A stretch of DNA of 64,000 nt from Paenibacillus sp. Root52 (GCF_001426865.1 NZ_LMFO01000029.1:434001-498000), one strand, 5' to 3'. Positions 16,857 to 26,143 are shown, counted from the first letter of the stretch. A program made the numbers and translations. The notes: generated by a model from the sequence alone, not told the origin.

Positions 16857-17423
16857 ATGAAGAACGCGGCGAAACAATGGAAACTACGAATGCTGGGTAT
16901 TGCGGTTGCGGTGCTGGGCATGATTGTGATTGCTACATATGTATTAACACCTGCTAATGCAGAAGAGAATGCAACTGTTAATCCAGCTGCTGCCAAGCAA
17001 GTTCAGGCTAACAACTCTGAGATGTTTACAGCTTATGTAGACGACCTACAGCAGGAGAACGGCAAGCTGTATCTTGTGGTCGATAAAATTGGCTGGTATC
17101 AAGGTGAAGAAGCAGATAAAGTGTTTGAACAACGCAATCCGAACTCTGGTCTAGACGGTGCTCCGGATGGGTACTATATCGTCAATGATAATGAGGAGCA
17201 GGAGAAGTTTGAAGTGAGTGCAGATGCTGAGGTGTTGATGCAACTGTATGACCGAGATGGAACGATTCAGGGTGCTGATATTCAATGGAATGAGCCAATT
17301 GAACTCAGTACATTCGAAACACTGTATGACAAAAAAGATATTTTGGATCTTGCTGTATTTCCATATCATCTGACGGTGCAAGACGGCAAAGTGGTCAAAA
17401 TTGTTCAACAGTATATTCCTTAA
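16857..17423 (+). CDS. Secreted or membrane-anchored hypothetical protein, 188 aa
   Basis: A basic N-terminus, one hydrophobic helix (about 12-30) and a possible signal-peptidase site after TPANA indicate export. The mature part is acidic with a strand-rich region (YVDDLQQENGKLYLVVDKIGWYQG and VSADAEVLMQLYDRDG). No family recognised. The ATG at 16857 sits nine bases after AAGGAGAG; the ATG at 16848 is adjacent to that site and less likely. Confidence 0.75.
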   Translation: MKNAAKQWKLRMLGIAVAVLGMIVIATYVLTPANAEENATVNPAAAKQVQANNSEMFTAYVDDLQQENGKLYLVVDKIGWYQGEEADKVFEQRNPNSGLDGAPDGYYIVNDNEEQEKFEVSADAEVLMQLYDRDGTIQGADIQWNEPIELSTFETLYDKKDILDLAVFPYHLTVQDGKVVKIVQQYIP

Positions 17424-17441
17424 AGGTAAAGGACAAGATTG

Positions 17442-17486
17442 AAGCATTCCTTCCGTTCGACAAGAGCGGTTAGGAATGCTTTTTTG
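17442..17486 (+). terminator. Terminator after the secreted protein gene
   Basis: Stem AAGCATTCCT / AGGAATGCTT with an inner CCG/CGG pairing, followed by six Ts. Confidence 0.85.
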
Positions 17487-17659
17487 GTTGGAACCATTCT
17501 ATAATACCTTCAGCTACTTCCAAGTCGTTACAAAATCAATGATAAATACGCAATAAAATGGATTCAGTTATGACAAATAATCGAAGAAGATTGTAATTCA
17601 TTGTAGGTACAGGTATCATTAGAAGAATGGTTTTTTTACATATCTTCAGGGGGATGGTC

Positions 17660-18517
17660 ATGCTTAAAGACATGATTGCTTTAACAAAACCAGGATTGCT
17701 GCGGTTAAATGTATTTGCGGTAGCCGTAGGCTTCTGGGTCGCTTCAAAGTGGGATATTTCTTGGTTATCCTTGTTCATGGTCGTGATTGGATCTACATTG
17801 GTCATTGCCTCAGCTTGTGTTATTAATAACTATTGGGATCGGGAACTTGATCAGAAGATGGAACGGACGAAGAAGCGGATTGAGTACATCAATCATCTGA
17901 AGCCGGCGTTTGTTCTCTGGTACGGAATTGTACTTGGTGTCGCAGGGTTCATTGTATTGTATATCATGGTTAATCCGTTGTCGGCATGGCTCGGCCTGGG
18001 TGGATGGTTTGCTTACATTGCGATCTATACCATCTGGCTGAAACGCAGCTCGACCTGGAGTACATCCCTTGGGGGAATCGCAGGTGCAATGCCACCCGTC
18101 ATTGGATACTGTGCTGTTACGAATCAGATTGATATCGGTGCATGGTTGCTCTTCGCTCTGTTATTTCTCTGGCAGCCGCCCCATTTCTGGTCACTTGGCA
18201 TTCGGCGGGTGGAGGAATATCGCGCGGCTGGATTCCCCTTGCTGCCTGTTGTCAAAGGGGTAAAGCGCACGAAACTACAGATGATTCCTTATGTATTGCT
18301 GCTGCTACCCTCGGTGTTTCTACTGTACTACTACAACTATGTAGGGTTGGTATTTCTGATCGTAGCTCTAGGCGGCGGACTTCTCTGGTTAATTCATACG
18401 TTGAGTGGTATCAAAACGAAGGATACAGAGAAATGGGCGAAAATTAACTTTTTGATCTCGGTCAACTACCTGATGGTGGTATTTATCGTGATGGTGGCTA
18501 ATACGACTTGGTCGTAG
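17660..18517 (+). CDS. ctaB: Heme O synthase (protoheme IX farnesyltransferase)
   Basis: An integral-membrane UbiA-type prenyltransferase that attaches farnesyl to heme b, giving heme O for cytochrome oxidases. TKPGLLRLN at the N-terminus, the first Asp-rich motif N57-x-x-D60-x-x-x-D64 followed by MERTKKR, and W-Q-P-P-H-F-W-S-L are diagnostic. Eight to nine membrane helices and 285 aa fit the family. The ATG at 17660 is six bases after AGGGGG. It stands alone here, without ctaA or oxidase genes, and so may be a second copy. Confidence 0.93.
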   Translation: MLKDMIALTKPGLLRLNVFAVAVGFWVASKWDISWLSLFMVVIGSTLVIASACVINNYWDRELDQKMERTKKRIEYINHLKPAFVLWYGIVLGVAGFIVLYIMVNPLSAWLGLGGWFAYIAIYTIWLKRSSTWSTSLGGIAGAMPPVIGYCAVTNQIDIGAWLLFALLFLWQPPHFWSLGIRRVEEYRAAGFPLLPVVKGVKRTKLQMIPYVLLLLPSVFLLYYYNYVGLVFLIVALGGGLLWLIHTLSGIKTKDTEKWAKINFLISVNYLMVVFIVMVANTTWS

Positions 18518-18542
18518 CAAGTAGTCTCTGTAAATAACCTCT

Positions 18543-18610
18543 AAAAGCATTCTATGGAGAATAGATGGACAACCTTTGTTGTCTATACAACCTCCCTGGG
18601 GTGCTTTTTT
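18543..18610 (+). terminator. Probable terminator after ctaB
   Basis: AAAAGCA pairs with TGCTTTTTT across a loop that itself holds the hairpin GACAAC / GTTGTC. The T-run follows the outer stem. Confidence 0.6.
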
Positions 18611-18672
18611 AGTATATGATATAATCATAAGATGTACATAAAAGGATGTTTATGGGAGAACGGAGCATAGAG

Positions 18673-19155
18673 ATGAATGAATTACAGCAGTCTATTGCGT
18701 TAAGACAAGAGGGAAAAGCCGAAGAGGCGATTGTATTATTGAAAAACATTACGAATCAGGAGCCGACTCATGCTCAGGCATGGTATCAGCTCGCATGGGC
18801 ACACGACAATCTAGGATTGGAGCGAGATGCTGTTCCATATTACGAAAAGGCGATAGAGCTTGGACTAGACAAGGAAGATCAAGCTGGAGCTATTCTTGGT
18901 TTGGGGAGCACGTATCGAACATTAGGGGAGTACACACAAGCTGAGAAGTGGTTGGCTCAAGGGATCCAGTTATTCCCTGAACGGCGTGAATTTGAAGTGT
19001 TTTATGCTATGGTTTTATATAATCTGGGTAAACATACCGAAGCAATGCAACGTCTGCTGATCCAATTGGTAGATACGTCTAACGATTCAAATATTGTTGA
19101 TTATCAGAAAGCCATTCGTTATTACGCAGATCAGCTTGATCGCGTGTGGGAGTAA
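18673..19155 (+). CDS. TPR-repeat protein, 160 aa
   Basis: Three to four tetratricopeptide repeats are visible, for example AEEAIVLLKNITNQEPTHAQ, AWYQLAWAHDNLGLERDAVP and AILGLGSTYRTLGEYTQAEK. They make a helical scaffold for protein contacts. The ATG at 18673 has CGGAG eight bases upstream; earlier in-frame ATGs at 18646 and 18652 are possible. The AAA ATPase gene follows after 24 bases, so the two probably share a transcript. Confidence 0.85.
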   Translation: MNELQQSIALRQEGKAEEAIVLLKNITNQEPTHAQAWYQLAWAHDNLGLERDAVPYYEKAIELGLDKEDQAGAILGLGSTYRTLGEYTQAEKWLAQGIQLFPERREFEVFYAMVLYNLGKHTEAMQRLLIQLVDTSNDSNIVDYQKAIRYYADQLDRVWE

Positions 19156-19179
19156 TACTTAAATTCGGGAGGTATCCGC

Positions 19180-19920
19180 ATGCCTTTTCTTAAAAAAGTC
19201 GTACTTCGATGGCACGATTGTCCACCGGAGCAACAAGATCTGTTTCCCTATCAAATTCCCGCATTACGTAATCTTGATGAACTGGAATTCAGACATAATG
19301 TAACTTTCTTGGTGGGGGAGAATGGTTCAGGCAAGTCTACACTGCTCGAAGCAATCGGCGTAAGTTGTGGTTTTAGCATTGTTGGTGGCAAGGATCTGGT
19401 TATTACGAATGAAAAAGACGATGCCTCATTATCAACCATTATGAACCTGCAATGGATGCCGAGAGTTAAGCAGGGATTTTATTTTCGTGCTGAAACCTTT
19501 GACACATTTGCCAAGTATATCGATGAACTCGCAGATGATCCTGACGTTGGCAAGAGCGCGTATGCACCGTACGGAGGGAAGTCTTTGAATGTACGATCAC
19601 ATGGGCAGGGATTTCTTGAATTTCTGACCAATCGTCTGAGTACAAAAGGATTATATTTACTGGATGAGCCCGAATCTGCTCTATCGCCTCAGAACCAGCT
19701 TGTCTTGTTACGGATGATCCATGAGATGGAGAGTAGTGGGTCGCAATTCATCATCGCGACGCACTCCCCCATATTAATGTCGTATCCAGGTGCTTGCATA
19801 TACGAGTTCAGCGAAGAAGGGATTATGGAAGTGGCATATGAAGATACGGAGCACTTTCAACTGACCCGTGACTTTCTTAATTACCGAGAACGGTATTATA
19901 AACAGTTGTTCGAGGACTAG
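19180..19920 (+). CDS. AAA/ABC-type ATPase, 246 aa
   Basis: Walker A is GENGSGKST (residues 46-54). An ABC-signature-like SHGQG lies near 141-145, Walker B is LYLLDEPESALSP (about 154-166) and the switch His is in ATHSP. This is the compact SMC/RecF-like ATPase type (AAA_21-like) found in many Firmicutes and not linked to a permease. CGGGAGG precedes the ATG. It ends nose to nose with the LysR gene, with eight bases between the stops. Role unknown. Confidence 0.87.
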   Translation: MPFLKKVVLRWHDCPPEQQDLFPYQIPALRNLDELEFRHNVTFLVGENGSGKSTLLEAIGVSCGFSIVGGKDLVITNEKDDASLSTIMNLQWMPRVKQGFYFRAETFDTFAKYIDELADDPDVGKSAYAPYGGKSLNVRSHGQGFLEFLTNRLSTKGLYLLDEPESALSPQNQLVLLRMIHEMESSGSQFIIATHSPILMSYPGACIYEFSEEGIMEVAYEDTEHFQLTRDFLNYRERYYKQLFED

Positions 19921-19933
19921 GGCATGTCCTAGT
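19916..19933. terminator. Short palindrome spanning both convergent stops
   Basis: ACTAGG (19916-19921) and CCTAGT (19928-19933) form a six-base stem over the stop codons of the ATPase and LysR genes. No U-run follows, so a terminator role is uncertain. Confidence 0.4.
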
Positions 19934-20804
19934 TGGATTGCGGCAACCATTCCTGTACGTTTTCAATAAATCGACGTGATGCGGGTGCGAGATTACCGAG
20001 TGAGGTACAGGCGATGCCAATGGTACGATAAGGCTCACCTGTAATGGGGACAAGAGCGAACTCATCGGTGTGACCCTGTACCACCATTTCAGGCAACAGG
20101 CTGATTCCTAGCCCATTTCGAACCATCGCCATGATGGCTTGATCTTCGGCAACTTCGTAGATTACGTTAAGTTTCACGGCATGCATGCGAATTAAACGTT
20201 CAATTTCGTTGTCACCGCCCCATTTCGGCAAAATGAAAGGTTGTTCCTGTAATACATCGAAACTAACAGATGTGTTGTGAGCCAGGGGGTGATCTAGAGG
20301 CAGGATGCACATCATCCTGTCTTTTTGTAATAGAATCGTTTCATATGGTGTAGTTTCACCAAGGGACAAAAATCCAAGATCAATCGCCCCACCGGCAAGC
20401 CAACCCTCGATTTCTGCATAATCACCCTCCCATAGCTTGATCTCGATTCCGGGATGACGCAGCCGAAATTGCGTAAGAATTCCAGGTAGCCATTGCGTTG
20501 ACACGCTGGCGAATGTTCCAATGCGAACGGTACCCACCTCAGCCCCTCGGATCAGAGAAATTTCTTGATTCATTAATTCTGTCCAGCGCAGAATCTCGCG
20601 TGTATATCCTAGAACTCGTTCACCCTCGAGTGTAATTCGAACCCCTGAACGTCCTCGGCTCAGTAGAGGGAATCCACACTCTTTCTCAAGACTGGCGATC
20701 GCATGACTAACAGCCGATTGCGTGATATTAAGTGCTTCTGCAGCTTTGGTGAGGCTGCCATATTCCACGATGGTATTGAAAATTTCGTATTTAATTAACG
20801 ACAT
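19929..20804 (-). CDS. LysR-family transcriptional regulator, 291 aa
   Basis: The N-terminal winged helix (YEIFNTIVEYGSLTKAAEALNITQSAVSHAIASLE) is canonical LysR. The C-terminal co-inducer domain has the usual VRIGTFASVSTQWLPGIL opening. It is divergent from the EamA transporter, separated by a 165-base region with a dyad at 20834-20850, which makes the transporter the likely target. Confidence 0.93.
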   Translation of the reverse strand: MSLIKYEIFNTIVEYGSLTKAAEALNITQSAVSHAIASLEKECGFPLLSRGRSGVRITLEGERVLGYTREILRWTELMNQEISLIRGAEVGTVRIGTFASVSTQWLPGILTQFRLRHPGIEIKLWEGDYAEIEGWLAGGAIDLGFLSLGETTPYETILLQKDRMMCILPLDHPLAHNTSVSFDVLQEQPFILPKWGGDNEIERLIRMHAVKLNVIYEVAEDQAIMAMVRNGLGISLLPEMVVQGHTDEFALVPITGEPYRTIGIACTSLGNLAPASRRFIENVQEWLPQSN

Positions 20805-20833
20805 GAGCGCATGATTCCTCTCGTTTCAAATTG

Positions 20834-20850
20834 CATGAATTTATTTCATG
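20834..20850. promoter_or_regulatory. Dyad in the LysR/EamA intergenic region
   Basis: CATGAA and TTCATG flank a TTTAT centre. This is the expected size and place for a LysR recognition site near the regulator's own start. Confidence 0.5.
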
Positions 20851-20969
20851 TATATTATTATAATTATTCATTTTAATAATGCAAAGAGATCGTTTATACT
20901 TGCCAAGGCGAATTCATTTGCGCTGACATATAAGCAGATAAGATCATACAGAATGAAGGTAGACGTAGA

Positions 20970-21917
20970 ATGAGTAGAGTAAGCAGTAAACCTATTAATG
21001 GAGCGAGAAGAGCTGACATTCAGATGTTGCTCGCAACCGTTATTTGGGGATCATCGTATTTATTTATGAAATCTGGACTGGAATCGATGCAGGAATTAAA
21101 CTTAGTCGCTTTCCGGTTTGCAATTGCATTTATTGCCGCCGCCGTTATTTTTCACCGTAGGTTATTCCGAATGGATGTCCGCACATTTGTAGCTGGGGCG
21201 GTAATGGGAACAGCATTATTTGCAGCATTTGTGTTCATTACATATGGCGTACAACGAACAACGACATCACAGGCTGGTTTTTTGATTAGTTTAGCTGTTA
21301 TTTTTGTACCGATCCTAACAACCACTATCCATAGACGTATGCCAGATCGACGTCTCATGATGAGTATCATTGTTGCCGTTACTGGGCTGGGATTGTTGAC
21401 TCTTCAGCACGAGCTCAGCTTACATACCGGAGATATCCTATGTATTGTTGCAGCATTGATCTACGCGATATACATTATGATCGCTGGTAAATTCACACCG
21501 AAGCATGACCCATTAACGCTGGGAACGGTGCAATTAGGGGTTGCTGCTATATGGGGTATCGTAGCCACCTTTTTGTTCGAAAGTCCTCGACTGCCGGATT
21601 CACCTGAGTCTTGGGCGGCGATTCTAGGGTTGGGTGTGTTGTGCAGCGGTATAGGTTATATATTGCAGACATTAGCGCAGCGTCATGCTTCACCGACTCG
21701 GACAAGTCTAATATTCTCTTTAGAGCCGCTATTTGCTGCTGCGTTTGCTTTTAGTTTTCAAGGAGAAACCTTAACGCTACAAGGATACACAGGGGCAGCA
21801 CTGATGTTGGTTGGTGTATTAATTACCGAGATCAAAGCCGTTGATATGATGTTCTGGCGTCGCAAGCAACCTAGTATACCAACAGAACTTGGAGAACGGG
21901 GAGCACCTGGCGTGTAG
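20970..21917 (+). CDS. EamA/DMT-family transporter, 315 aa
   Basis: Ten hydrophobic segments arranged as two EamA repeats. LLATVIWGSSYLFMK with FRFAIAFIAAAVIF begins the first, and DILCIVAALIYAIYIMIAGKF with the final SLEPLFAAAFAF block marks the second. The family exports metabolites, often amino acids or drugs; substrate unknown. Probably controlled by the divergent LysR protein. Confidence 0.92.
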   Translation: MSRVSSKPINGARRADIQMLLATVIWGSSYLFMKSGLESMQELNLVAFRFAIAFIAAAVIFHRRLFRMDVRTFVAGAVMGTALFAAFVFITYGVQRTTTSQAGFLISLAVIFVPILTTTIHRRMPDRRLMMSIIVAVTGLGLLTLQHELSLHTGDILCIVAALIYAIYIMIAGKFTPKHDPLTLGTVQLGVAAIWGIVATFLFESPRLPDSPESWAAILGLGVLCSGIGYILQTLAQRHASPTRTSLIFSLEPLFAAAFAFSFQGETLTLQGYTGAALMLVGVLITEIKAVDMMFWRRKQPSIPTELGERGAPGV

Positions 21918-21944
21918 TCGATCGTATCTTTGGTGATATATAGA

Positions 21945-21990
21945 GAGTGGGGAATCTGTTCATTCAAATGAAGAGAGCCCCACTTTTTTG
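21945..21990 (+). terminator. Terminator after the EamA gene
   Basis: Stem AGTGGGG / CCCCACT with inner TTCATT-type pairing, followed by six Ts. Confidence 0.85.
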
Positions 21991-22059
21991 TTTTGCATTC
22001 TCAATCTAATAATGGATTATCAAATATGATATTTCGGAAAAAAATTGCCATAACAACCA

Positions 22060-22083
22060 AACAAAACAATAACTTGTTTTGTT
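22060..22083. promoter_or_regulatory. Operator palindrome upstream of the LacI-type gene
   Basis: Perfect arms AACAAAACAA (22060-22069) and TTGTTTTGTT (22074-22083) around TAAC. Matching half-sites occur in the beta-mannosidase promoter, so the LacI protein probably represses both. Confidence 0.65.
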
Positions 22084-22138
22084 GAATCCTAGTTTTTGTG
22101 CTACACTGGATGAAAATAAGGGAAAACGGGTGAGTCGT

Positions 22139-23164
22139 ATGGCTAAAAAGGTAACGATGCAGCAAATCGCCGATGCTGCCGGCGTATCGAAGTTTGCTGT
22201 CTCTCGTGCTCTAACAGGTAAGCCGGGGGTAAGTGAGTATACACGGGAGATGATTATAAAGACGGCAGCTCAGTTAGGTTACTTCAAGGCTGAACCGAAA
22301 CGTTATCCGACAGAACAGGCAGTGGAGCAGGATCATATTGCAGATAACACAGGAACCATTTTGGTGCTGTTCCCTAATATTCGATCACAGAATCGCTCTT
22401 CCCTCTACTGGGGACCCGTTTTCGAGGGTATTTCAGCGCGCTTGAATGAGAAGGGGTTAGACATATTAACCCTAACGGAACCTTCATCAGATCGGATGTT
22501 CTCTGTACTGAATCCAGAAGCGATCAGGGGAATTATCACGGTGGGTGCAATTTCTACTTCTGTATTACTGGAAATCTATCGGTTGCGAATTCCGCTTGTG
22601 ATGGTGGATCATGAGGAACCGGCGGTTCATGCAGACACTGTGTTCACAGATAATGTCAAATGTATGAGGGAACTTGTGCTTATGCTGATTGGCAAAGGGT
22701 ACAGACACTTTCAGTTTGCCGGCGAGCTGCCTGATGCAGCGAGTTTCAGAGAGCGCTGGTTTGGCTATCGTTCCGTGCTGGAAGAGATGCAGATTCAATC
22801 CAATCAGCAGCCTGGACTACTTGGGCCAAACAATGAACATATTCGCAAAGCAATTGAAGAAATGGAGATTGAAGATCTTCCCGAGGTCTTTGTCTGTGCC
22901 AATGATTTTACAGCTGTGGTCGTGCTACGTGCCCTTAAGAATAAAGGGATTGATGTCCCAGAACGATGCTCTGTTACTGGCTTCGACAATACAAGGGCTG
23001 AGGAGCCGATCATGGCTTCCATCCATATTGATAAAGAGCATCTTGGCAAGAGAGCGGTTGATCATTTATTGTGGCGAATTGAACACCCCGATCAGCCTTT
23101 TGAGCGCAAGTTAATATACTCAGAGTTAGTTGTACGTGATATGCATCAGACGAAACTGCTGTAG
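22139..23164 (+). CDS. LacI-family transcriptional regulator, 341 aa
   Basis: The N-terminal HTH reads VTMQQIADAAGVSKFAVSRALTGKPGVSEYTREMI. A periplasmic-binding-like effector domain follows (ILVLFPNI..., then VFVCANDFTAVVVLRALKNKGIDVPERCSVTGFDN). The ATG at 22139 (MAKKVTMQQ) has GGGTGAG upstream. It precedes a GH2 beta-mannosidase and shares operator-like sequences with it, so it is probably a sugar-responsive repressor of mannoside use. Confidence 0.92.
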   Translation: MAKKVTMQQIADAAGVSKFAVSRALTGKPGVSEYTREMIIKTAAQLGYFKAEPKRYPTEQAVEQDHIADNTGTILVLFPNIRSQNRSSLYWGPVFEGISARLNEKGLDILTLTEPSSDRMFSVLNPEAIRGIITVGAISTSVLLEIYRLRIPLVMVDHEEPAVHADTVFTDNVKCMRELVLMLIGKGYRHFQFAGELPDAASFRERWFGYRSVLEEMQIQSNQQPGLLGPNNEHIRKAIEEMEIEDLPEVFVCANDFTAVVVLRALKNKGIDVPERCSVTGFDNTRAEEPIMASIHIDKEHLGKRAVDHLLWRIEHPDQPFERKLIYSELVVRDMHQTKLL

Positions 23165-23210
23165 AATAAGCGCATAGGCTCCACAGCATAAATGACCAGA
23201 ATTTCCACAA

Positions 23211-23246
23211 AGACATGGGCATGTTGCAGCCTAATGTCTTTTTTTT
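23211..23246 (+). terminator. Terminator after the LacI-type gene
   Basis: Stem AGACAT / ATGTCT around an 17-base loop with internal pairing, followed by eight Ts. Confidence 0.7.
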
Positions 23247-23290
23247 GTTTGCCTGAATAAACCTAATGTAGACCAATCACAAAACGACTG

Positions 23291-23368
23291 TTGACTATTC
23301 TGAGGTTGTCATGTTATTTTTGTTTTGTAAGTTATTCATTTTAAAATAACAAAACCTAACAAAATGTT
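23291..23368 (+). promoter_or_regulatory. Promoter and operator region of the beta-mannosidase
   Basis: -35 TTGACT (23291-23296) is followed 18 bases later by -10 TATTTT. TTGTTTTGT (23320-23328) and AACAAAACC (about 23349-23357) are half-sites like those of the palindrome before the LacI gene. GTTATTTT and AAAATAAC form an additional larger dyad. Confidence 0.55.
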
Positions 23369-23413
23369 TTTTCTAATGTTTGCAAAAAAAATTTATTCAT
23401 AACGGAGGCCATG

Positions 23414-25960
23414 ATGAGTACGATACAATCACAGGTTTTTCAGAACTGGACGTTTAAGGCATGCGAGGATCAAGAATGGTTACCCGCACAGGTACCGGGC
23501 TGTGTACATACGGATTTGCTGAAGCTGGGGAAGATTCCAGATCCGTTCTATGGAACGAATGAGAAAGAGGTTCAATGGATTGATAAGAAAGATTGGGAAT
23601 ACCAAACGAAATTTGATGTTCAAGAGAAGTTATTTGCACAGGAGCATCTGGAGCTTGTATTCGATGGACTAGACACCTATGCCGATGTGTATGTGAATGA
23701 TCAACATGTGTTGTCTGCTGACAATATGTTTCGTGTATGGAACGTTGATGTGAAAGCGGTTGTCAAAGCGCAAGATAATGTACTTAGAATTCGTTTCCGT
23801 TCTCCGATTCAAGAAGACCTGCCTAAGCTTGAGAAGCTTGGATACGCACTGCCTGCAGCAAATGATCAATCCGATGTAGGCGAACTCGGAGACAAAAAGG
23901 TGAGTATTTTTGCCCGGAAGGCTCCATATCACTATGGATGGGATTGGGGTCCACGGTTCGTAACAAGTGGCATCTGGCGTGAGGCGCGGTTGGAAGGCTG
24001 GTCTGAGGTGCGAATTAATGATGTATTTATCCAGCAACAGGAAGTGAGCGCGTCGGTCGCTTCATTAACCGCTGTGGTAGAGATTGATGCAGACCATGCG
24101 GGTGATACCGTCATTCGGATCAGTACAGATGGTCAGGTCTGGGAACAGGCTGTAACGTTAAAGTCAGGCCTACAGACCGTAGAAGTTCCTGTTACGATGG
24201 ATCAACCGAAGTTATGGTGGAGCCGCGGACTTGGTGAAGCACATTTGTATTCTTTTGTGACAGAGGTGCTTGCTGGAGAGCGTGTATTGGCGGAATCAAC
24301 GGTTAAGACGGGTATTCGTTCAATTCGTTTGGTTCGTGACAAAGATGAGGTTGGAGCGTCCTTTTATTTTGAGTTGAACGGCGTGGCGGTTTTTGCCAAA
24401 GGAGCTAACCATATTCCGAACGACAGTTTCATTACCGAAATTACGGCTGAGCGTTATCGCCATGAAATTGTCTCCGCTGCGGAGTCCAATATGAATATGT
24501 TAAGAGTATGGGGCGGAGGCATCTACGAAGAGGATGTATTCTACGATTTGTGTGATGAATACGGTCTGTTGGTATGGCAGGACTTCATGTTCGCGTGCAG
24601 TATGTACCCTGGAGATGAAGCGTTCCTAAATAGTGTGAGACACGAAGCTATAGATAACGTTAAACGTCTGCGTAATCACCCTAGTATCGCATTATGGTGT
24701 GGTAACAATGAGATAGATTCAGCGTGGGCTCACTTCAATGAGAATGGTGGCTGGGGCTGGAAGAAAGACTTCAATACAGAGCAACGCGAGAGCATCTGGG
24801 CAGATTACAAAGCCGTTTTCCATGATCTATTGCCAGAAGTAGTGGAAGCCTATGCACCTGGTATTGATTATTGGCCATCTTCACCGCTTGTATCTCTAAC
24901 AGATGACGAGAAACAACATGCTCATCCTTCTACATCCGAAGGAGACATCCATTACTGGGGCGTATGGCATAGTGTTGAACCATTTGAGAACTATAACGTT
25001 CACGTTGGCCGCTTCATGAGTGAATATGGATTCCAATCCTTCCCTGAATATAAATCAGTGCGTACTTATGCCGAGGAACAGGATCTGGCGCTTGAATCCG
25101 AAGTGATGCTGGCTCACCAGAAGAACGGAGCAGGCAATCGTCTGATCAAACAATACATGGATATGTACATGCACGAACCGAAGGATTTCCCTTCCTTCCT
25201 GTACATGAGTCAAGTTCTTCAAGCAGAAGCGATGAAGACAGCTATTGAAGCGCATCGTCGCCGCAAACCGTACTGTATGGGCACGCTCTACTGGCAAATG
25301 AATGATTGTTGGCCTGTAGCTTCATGGGCAGGTATGGACTATCTCGGTCGTTGGAAAGCATTGCAGTACTACGCTAAACGCAGCTTCAGTGATGTACTGA
25401 TTTCAGTAGATGGTACCAAGGAAGATACAACGGATATCTACCTAATCTCTGATCAATTAAAGGCTGTGGAAGGAACATTGCAACTACGGCTCATCGGATT
25501 TGATGGAACTGTGCATCGTGAAGAAGAGCATGAGGTAACGCTTGCGCCGAATTCCGGCCAACAGGTGCTTTCGCTCAATCAAGCAGAATGGTTACAAGGG
25601 CATAGTCCAGCGACAACGTTACTACGACTTGATCTGAAGCAAGAAGGACAGGCGGATATTGTGCAAGAGCACTATTTTGCTCCGTCGAAGGATATCGGCC
25701 TGAAGCAGGCTGAGATTCAGGTAAAAGAAGTTAAGGAGAACGATACAGTGTATCTCGTACTTGAAAGTGATGTTCTTGCTAAACAAGTATGGATCTCGAC
25801 AGAAGCAGAAGGCGTTTTCTCGGATAATTTCTTCGATCTCATTCCAGGTATCCCTGTTAAGGTGAAGTTTACATCAAGAGCCGGACTACAAGATTCAAGT
25901 GCAGTATCGTCTGCGGGTACCATTCAGGTTCGTTCGATGGCTGATTTTATTACGTTATAA
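23414..25960 (+). CDS. GH2-family beta-mannosidase, 848 aa
   Basis: Cytosolic glycosidase cleaving terminal beta-mannosyl residues from mannan or glycan oligosaccharides. The N-terminal sugar-binding fold has WIDKKDWEYQTKFDV and LDTYADVYVND. The signature HYGWDWGPRFVTSGIW is typical of beta-mannosidases. The acid/base Glu is in ALWCGNNEID (E434 counted from 23411), and the nucleophile Glu is in SEYGFQSFPE (E538). No signal peptide. GGAGG lies five bases before the ATG at 23414; an ATG at 23411 is closer. Likely induced through the LacI-type neighbour. Confidence 0.93.
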   Translation: MSTIQSQVFQNWTFKACEDQEWLPAQVPGCVHTDLLKLGKIPDPFYGTNEKEVQWIDKKDWEYQTKFDVQEKLFAQEHLELVFDGLDTYADVYVNDQHVLSADNMFRVWNVDVKAVVKAQDNVLRIRFRSPIQEDLPKLEKLGYALPAANDQSDVGELGDKKVSIFARKAPYHYGWDWGPRFVTSGIWREARLEGWSEVRINDVFIQQQEVSASVASLTAVVEIDADHAGDTVIRISTDGQVWEQAVTLKSGLQTVEVPVTMDQPKLWWSRGLGEAHLYSFVTEVLAGERVLAESTVKTGIRSIRLVRDKDEVGASFYFELNGVAVFAKGANHIPNDSFITEITAERYRHEIVSAAESNMNMLRVWGGGIYEEDVFYDLCDEYGLLVWQDFMFACSMYPGDEAFLNSVRHEAIDNVKRLRNHPSIALWCGNNEIDSAWAHFNENGGWGWKKDFNTEQRESIWADYKAVFHDLLPEVVEAYAPGIDYWPSSPLVSLTDDEKQHAHPSTSEGDIHYWGVWHSVEPFENYNVHVGRFMSEYGFQSFPEYKSVRTYAEEQDLALESEVMLAHQKNGAGNRLIKQYMDMYMHEPKDFPSFLYMSQVLQAEAMKTAIEAHRRRKPYCMGTLYWQMNDCWPVASWAGMDYLGRWKALQYYAKRSFSDVLISVDGTKEDTTDIYLISDQLKAVEGTLQLRLIGFDGTVHREEEHEVTLAPNSGQQVLSLNQAEWLQGHSPATTLLRLDLKQEGQADIVQEHYFAPSKDIGLKQAEIQVKEVKENDTVYLVLESDVLAKQVWISTEAEGVFSDNFFDLIPGIPVKVKFTSRAGLQDSSAVSSAGTIQVRSMADFITL

Positions 25961-25998
25961 TTCACATGTTCTGAATTAAGAAGTGACCTGATGATTAC

Positions 25999-26045
25999 AA
26001 GGCTGTTGACTCTCCCTTTGCGGGGGGGAGCAACGGTCTTTTTTA
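25999..26045 (+). terminator. Terminator after the beta-mannosidase
   Basis: GCTGTTG-CTC-CCC pairs imperfectly with GGGGGAGCAACGG, followed by six Ts. Confidence 0.75.
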
Positions 26046-26128
26046 CTTTATATCAGATTTATTTCTTCCTCAAAGGAGTAACGAATGTTCAACTTGTGCT
26101 TCAATTTGTGGTGCAAATTCGTTATCAT

Positions 26129-26143
26129 TGATAATTATTATCA
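26129..26143. promoter_or_regulatory. Perfect Fur box upstream of the AraC/SBP gene
   Basis: TGATAATTATTATCA is an exact 7-1-7 inverted repeat of the Bacillus-type Fur consensus. It lies 62 bases before the start codon, so expression of the gene should be repressed when iron is plentiful. Confidence 0.88.

Noticed and set aside
18543-18610. T-box or other aminoacyl-tRNA leader
   Set aside because: No T-box AGGGTGG core, and the downstream gene is a TPR protein; the structure is better read as a terminator of ctaB.
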